15,775 nt of DNA from Trebonia sp035294225. Its GTDB lineage: Bacteria > Actinomycetota > Actinomycetes > Streptosporangiales > Streptosporangiaceae. Below the pieces are notes generated by a model. That model was not told where the DNA came from. It made no database searches and worked only from the letters and a program-made list of their open reading frames with translations. The stretch covers positions 1-15,775 of the forward strand of contig DATGLH010000008.1 of NCBI GenBank assembly GCA_035294225.1, in the 5' to 3' direction. A program made the translations under genes and the position numbers. Position 1 is the stretch's first letter. Each line of letters opens with the position of its first letter. Below, one piece after another: positions 12,821 to 15,775 of this stretch.

Positions 12821-13627
12821 CGGGGCCTTATGCGCGGGCCGGCCGAGGAACACATCCCCGATATCGGGCCGGGCGAGCAGGTCGTCCGCCCGGCCGGTCA
12901 GCACTACCCGGCCCGCGGCCATGACGTAGGCGCGGTGCGAGATGGCCATCGCCTCGCGGGCGCGCTGCTCCACCATCAGCAGCGAGACGCCGGTGCCGGC
13001 CAGCGCCGCGATGTGCCTGGTGAGCAGCTCGTCCGCGGGTTTCGGCGCCAGCCCCGCCGTGGGCTCGTCGAGCACCAGCAGCGTCGGCTTGATCATCATC
13101 GCGCGGGCGATCGCGAGCATCTTGCGCTCGCCGCCGCTGAGGTGGCCGCCCTGCCGGGAGGCGATCCGGCGCAACTGCGGGTAGAGCTCCATCACTTCCT
13201 CGACCCGCGCCCTCACCTTGGACCTGGGCAGCGTGTAGCCGCCCATTTCGAGGTTCTCGAGCACGGTGAGCCGCGGGAACGTGTCGCGCACCTGCGGCAC
13301 GTACCCGACCGACAGCCGGCAGATCTGGTCGCTGCGCAGCGACGTCAGGTCCCGCTCGCCGAGGCGGACCGTGCCGGACATGGGGCGGAGCACCCCGAGG
13401 ACGGCCTTCAGCAAGGTGCTCTTCCCGGCCCCGTTGGGTCCCAGCACGGTGACGACCTCACCGCGGTCCACCGTCAGGTCGACGTCCATGATCGTCGGAG
13501 TGTCGCCGTATCCGGCGGCAAGCCCGGCCACGGTCAGGGCAGGCACCGCCGCCTCGCCGCCCGCCGCAGGTCTGCCCTCACCGGGCCTGCCCTCAACCGG
13601 CGAGCCGTCACCCGGCGAGATACGCAC
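12818..13627 (-). CDS. livF: Branched-chain amino-acid-type ABC transporter ATPase LivF
   Basis: A 269-residue cytoplasmic ATPase powering a Liv/HAAT-family importer (branched-chain amino acids, amides, aromatic acids or similar). Walker A GPNGAGKST lies at about 63-71, the signature LSGGE at 163-167 and Walker B LLVLDEP at 183-189. GYVPQVRDTFPRLTVLENL and the later VEQRAREAM, with Gln where most ABC proteins have the switch His, are characteristic of LivF. The frame is open to a TTG at 13633, but GAGGAGG at 13634-13640 lies six bases before the GTG at 13627, which is the better start. The first 27 residues are a Gly/Pro/Glu-rich extension absent from typical LivF. It overlaps the end of livMG by 20 bases, indicating coupled translation. 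The stop codon sits in a tandem repeat. Confidence 0.93.
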   Translation of the reverse strand: MRISPGDGSPVEGRPGEGRPAAGGEAAVPALTVAGLAAGYGDTPTIMDVDLTVDRGEVVTVLGPNGAGKSTLLKAVLGVLRPMSGTVRLGERDLTSLRSDQICRLSVGYVPQVRDTFPRLTVLENLEMGGYTLPRSKVRARVEEVMELYPQLRRIASRQGGHLSGGERKMLAIARAMMIKPTLLVLDEPTAGLAPKPADELLTRHIAALAGTGVSLLMVEQRAREAMAISHRAYVMAAGRVVLTGRADDLLARPDIGDVFLGRPAHKAP

Positions 13628-15455
13628 TGACAACCTCCTCGTTTCTGCGGAGCTCCGCCATCGTCCCGGTGGCCAGCAGCTTCCCCTGGGCCATGACGAT
13701 CACCGAATCGCAGACTCGTTCCACTGAGCCGAGCTCGTGCTCGACCATCAGCATGGTCAGCCCGCCGTCCCGGAGCCGCTTCAGATGCTCCTCGATGGTC
13801 AGCCGCAGCGCCGGGCTGACCCCGGCCATCGGCTCGTCGAGCAGCAGGATCCGCGGGCGGGCCATCAGTGCCCGCATGATCTCCACCAGCCGCCGCTGCC
13901 CGCCGCTGAGCTGCCCGGCGTAGCTGTCCGCGTGCGCGGTCAGCTGGAAGTCCGCGAGCAGGGCCCATGCCCGCTCCAGCAGTTCCAGCTGGCGACGCCG
14001 TGCGTGCCGCCGCCCGAGCAGCGCCCCGCCCACGCCGTCACCCGGCTGCCCTGGCACCGCGGTCAGCAGGTTCTCCAGCACGGTCAGCCGCCCGAACTCA
14101 CTGGTGTGCTGGAAGGTGCGGATGACACCGAGGCGAGCCACCTTGTAGGCCGGCCAGCCGGCCACGTCCACACCGTCGACCAGCACATGCCCCGCGCCCG
14201 GCGCGATGGCCCCGGAGATCAGCTTGAGCGCGGTGGACTTGCCCGCCCCGTTGGGGCCGATCAGGCCGGTGGCCCGGCCCGCCGCCAACTCGAAGGAAAG
14301 CCCGTCTACCGCGCGCACACCGCCGAACTCGCGGCGCAGGTCCCGGACCGACAGCTGGGCCGCCGCCCCCTCAGCGGCTGTGCCGGGCGGAGCGCGGTGG
14401 CCGACGGGGGGTTCCGGGCGGTCATCCCCCCTGACGGGCAGGGCATCCCGAACGGACGCGGCTGACTCCACGGCCGCAGGTCCGCGCGCCGCCGCCGGGA
14501 TCAGCGGGGAGAGCCAGCGCCTGCGCTCGGGGACAATGCCCTGCGGGCGCCACCACAGGAACACCAGGATGAGCACGCCGATGGCCGCCGACTGGAGCGA
14601 CTCCTCGACGTTGGTGTCGGACATCTGCGGCAGATAGGCCGGCAGCTCCAGAAAGACGCCCAGCACGAGGAAAGCGCCGAAGGCCGCGCCGAAGTTGTTC
14701 CCCAGGCCGCCGACGATGATCGCCACGAAGAAGACGAACGTCTCGCCGGTCCCCCAGGCCGCCGGAGACCAGGCCCCGATGAACTCGACGAGCAGGCCGC
14801 CGCTCACCGCGGCGAGCGCGCCGCCGAGCACGTAGACCTTCAGGCTCTCCGCGCGCACGTTGGTGCCCAGGGACTCGGCGGCGTCGGCGTTCTCGCGCAT
14901 CGCGCGCAGGCGGCGGCCCCAGGGGGAGCCGGTGAACCGGTCGGTGACGAACAGGGCCATGGCCGCGATCGCGGCCGTGAGCCCGGCGAAGAACCAGTCG
15001 TAGCCGGCGATGCCGGTGTCCAGCGACCCGGCGAACGGCTGCGGGATCCCGAACAGGCCCTGGTTCCCGTTGAACCACCCCTGCTCGGAGACCACCAGGG
15101 TGGAGGCGATGATGGAGACCACCAGCATGACGGTCGCCTGGAAGTCCCGGCGCCGTGGCCGCAGCGCGAACGAGCCAACCGCCAGCGCCAGCGCCGCGCC
15201 CGCGACGGCGGCGCCGACGAGCGGCAGCGGCCACGGCAGGTGCCAGCCGAGGATGTAAGTCTCCGGCGACCCCGGCGCGGCCCTGGGGAGCGTGAGCACC
15301 GCGGTCATGTACGCGCCCATCGCCTGGAACAAGACGAACGCGAAGTTCATCACGCCGCCGACCCCGAACTGGAGGTTCAGCCCCCAGCAGGCGATCGCGT
15401 TGACGCCGAGGTACACCAGGAGCGTCGCTATGTAGCTCTGAATGGCCGGGCTCAC
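13608..15455 (-). CDS. livM-livG: LivM-LivG fusion: permease plus ATPase of a branched-chain amino-acid-type ABC transporter
   Basis: A 615-residue fusion. Residues 1-310 are a LivM-type inner-membrane permease with about eight hydrophobic segments (near 8-28, 32-54, 76-98, 106-124, 156-172, 206-226, 240-268, 286-301). It includes the typical GVGGVMNFAF and the cytoplasmic MRENADAAESLGTNV coupling loop. An Ala/Pro/Gly-rich linker (about 315-365) leads to a LivG-type ATPase. That domain has Walker A GPNGAGKST (400-408), the Q-loop in RTFQHTSEF (Gln449), signature LSGGQ (516-520), Walker B ILLLDEP (536-542) and switch His573 in MVEHEL. The GTG at 15455 has GGGAGG upstream, and its GTGA overlaps the stop of a 20-codon mini-ORF. 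LivF would supply the second ATPase. Such permease-ATPase fusions are known in this family. The substrate cannot be read from sequence. Confidence 0.94.
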   Translation of the reverse strand: MSPAIQSYIATLLVYLGVNAIACWGLNLQFGVGGVMNFAFVLFQAMGAYMTAVLTLPRAAPGSPETYILGWHLPWPLPLVGAAVAGAALALAVGSFALRPRRRDFQATVMLVVSIIASTLVVSEQGWFNGNQGLFGIPQPFAGSLDTGIAGYDWFFAGLTAAIAAMALFVTDRFTGSPWGRRLRAMRENADAAESLGTNVRAESLKVYVLGGALAAVSGGLLVEFIGAWSPAAWGTGETFVFFVAIIVGGLGNNFGAAFGAFLVLGVFLELPAYLPQMSDTNVEESLQSAAIGVLILVFLWWRPQGIVPERRRWLSPLIPAAARGPAAVESAASVRDALPVRGDDRPEPPVGHRAPPGTAAEGAAAQLSVRDLRREFGGVRAVDGLSFELAAGRATGLIGPNGAGKSTALKLISGAIAPGAGHVLVDGVDVAGWPAYKVARLGVIRTFQHTSEFGRLTVLENLLTAVPGQPGDGVGGALLGRRHARRRQLELLERAWALLADFQLTAHADSYAGQLSGGQRRLVEIMRALMARPRILLLDEPMAGVSPALRLTIEEHLKRLRDGGLTMLMVEHELGSVERVCDSVIVMAQGKLLATGTMAELRRNEEVVSAYLAG

Positions 15456-15514
15456 GCGCTGCCTCCCGCGCGCTTCCGGGGCGCCCGGAGGCGCCGCCTT
15501 CCCTCGTCGCTCAT
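15452..15514 (-). CDS. Candidate 20-residue mini-ORF overlapping the livM-livG start
   Basis: ATG at 15514 to TGA at 15452-15454, encoding the basic peptide MSDEGRRRLRAPRKRAGGSA. AGGAG lies seven bases upstream of the ATG. Its stop overlaps the livM-livG start as GTGA, and its own ATGA start overlaps the stop of the preceding mini-ORF. No family is recognised. It may serve mainly to deliver ribosomes to livM-livG. Chance in GC-rich DNA cannot be excluded. Confidence 0.4.
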   Translation of the reverse strand: MSDEGRRRLRAPRKRAGGSA

Positions 15515-15561
15515 ACCTCGCTCCTCGGTCCAGGCGGCGCCGCGTCCCGCAGCGCGCTCAC
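15511..15561 (-). CDS. Candidate 16-residue mini-ORF overlapping the livH stop
   Basis: GTG at 15561 to TGA at 15511-15513, encoding MSALRDAAPPGPRSEV. Its start overlaps the livH stop as GTGA, and its stop overlaps the next mini-ORF as ATGA. GAGG lies shortly before the GTG within the livH end. No family is recognised. The arrangement suggests a translational relay from livH to livM-livG, but the peptide itself may be non-functional. Confidence 0.35.
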   Translation of the reverse strand: MSALRDAAPPGPRSEV

Positions 15562-15775
15562 GCCGTTACCTCAGCTCGCAGCTGGACCCGGCCGGACCGC
15601 AGGCCTTCGGGGCGGAACAGCAGGACGAGCACCAAGATGACGAAGGCGACCACGTCTTTGAGGTTGGGACTGACGATGGCCGCGAGTTCGCCCGCGACCC
15701 CGATGACGAGGGCGCCGAGTACGGCGCCGTAAGGCTCGCCGACGCTCCCGAAGACCGCGGCCGCCACGATGAGCA
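15558..15775 (-). CDS. livH: LivH-type permease, C-terminal part (cut by right edge)
   Basis: The last 71 complete codons of a LivH-family inner-membrane permease, with the start beyond the window. The visible part has the family's closing pattern: a glycine-rich turn FGSVGEPYGAVLGALVIG, GELAAIVSPNLKDVVAF, the last membrane segment VILVLVLLF, and the RPEGL end motif typical of LivH/LivM. It would pair with the LivM half of the fusion to form the transport channel. The following mini-ORF overlaps its stop by four bases, and livM-livG begins about 100 bases later, so all are one operon. The periplasmic binding protein of this system (LivK-type) is not in the window and may lie to the right. Confidence 0.92.
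   Translation of the reverse strand, partial: LIVAAAVFGSVGEPYGAVLGALVIGVAGELAAIVSPNLKDVVAFVILVLVLLFRPEGLRSGRVQLRAEVTA

Overview
The window is high-GC DNA (roughly 70% G+C by eye) with strongly G/C-biased third codon positions, frequent GTG starts and clear GGAGG-type ribosome binding sites. Together with an F420-type luciferase-like oxidoreductase, a fused LivM-LivG transporter protein and a HbpS/GlcG-like protein, this points to an actinobacterium with a large, catabolically versatile genome. I cannot name the genus. I see no rRNA, tRNA, CRISPR, transposase, integrase or phage gene.

Layout. (A) 1-1409: a possible truncated minus-strand gene at the left edge, about 500 bases with nothing recognisable, and a small VOC (glyoxalase-fold) protein. 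(B) 1410-5259: a LigM/DesA-type tetrahydrofolate-dependent O-demethylase homologue transcribed divergently from a LacI-family regulator. A 30-bp double operator lies between them, and a second, divergent LigM-like paralogue follows the regulator. (C) 5284-6599: a PadR regulator and a siderophore-interacting ferric reductase in one minus-strand operon. (D) 6909-7787: an F420-type LLM oxidoreductase, divergent from (E). (E) 7955-11494: a plus-strand cluster of MetE-like methyl/alkyltransferase, GlcG/HbpS-like protein, a second MetE-like protein and a class II aldolase-family protein. (F) 11511-15775: an NMT1/THI5-type lipoprotein, then a branched-chain amino-acid-type (Liv) ABC transporter (livH, a livM-livG fusion, livF), all on the minus strand, with livH cut by the right edge.

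How it may fit together (inference). A LigM-type demethylase moves a methyl group from a methoxylated substrate to tetrahydrofolate. MetE-family proteins move methyl or alkyl groups to a thiol through a zinc site. With an aldolase, an F420-type oxidoreductase and two kinds of uptake component, the window looks like a catabolic island for a small, probably methylated or otherwise C1-bearing, organic compound. In both enzyme pairs (LigM-like and MetE-like) one copy keeps the family's catalytic motifs and the other has lost them. This is the most unusual theme here.

A second theme is the number of short GC-rich tandem repeats, each with its own unit, in non-coding gaps and several times straddling a stop codon. 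A third is a chain of two mini-ORFs linking livH to livMG through three successive 4-base stop/start overlaps.
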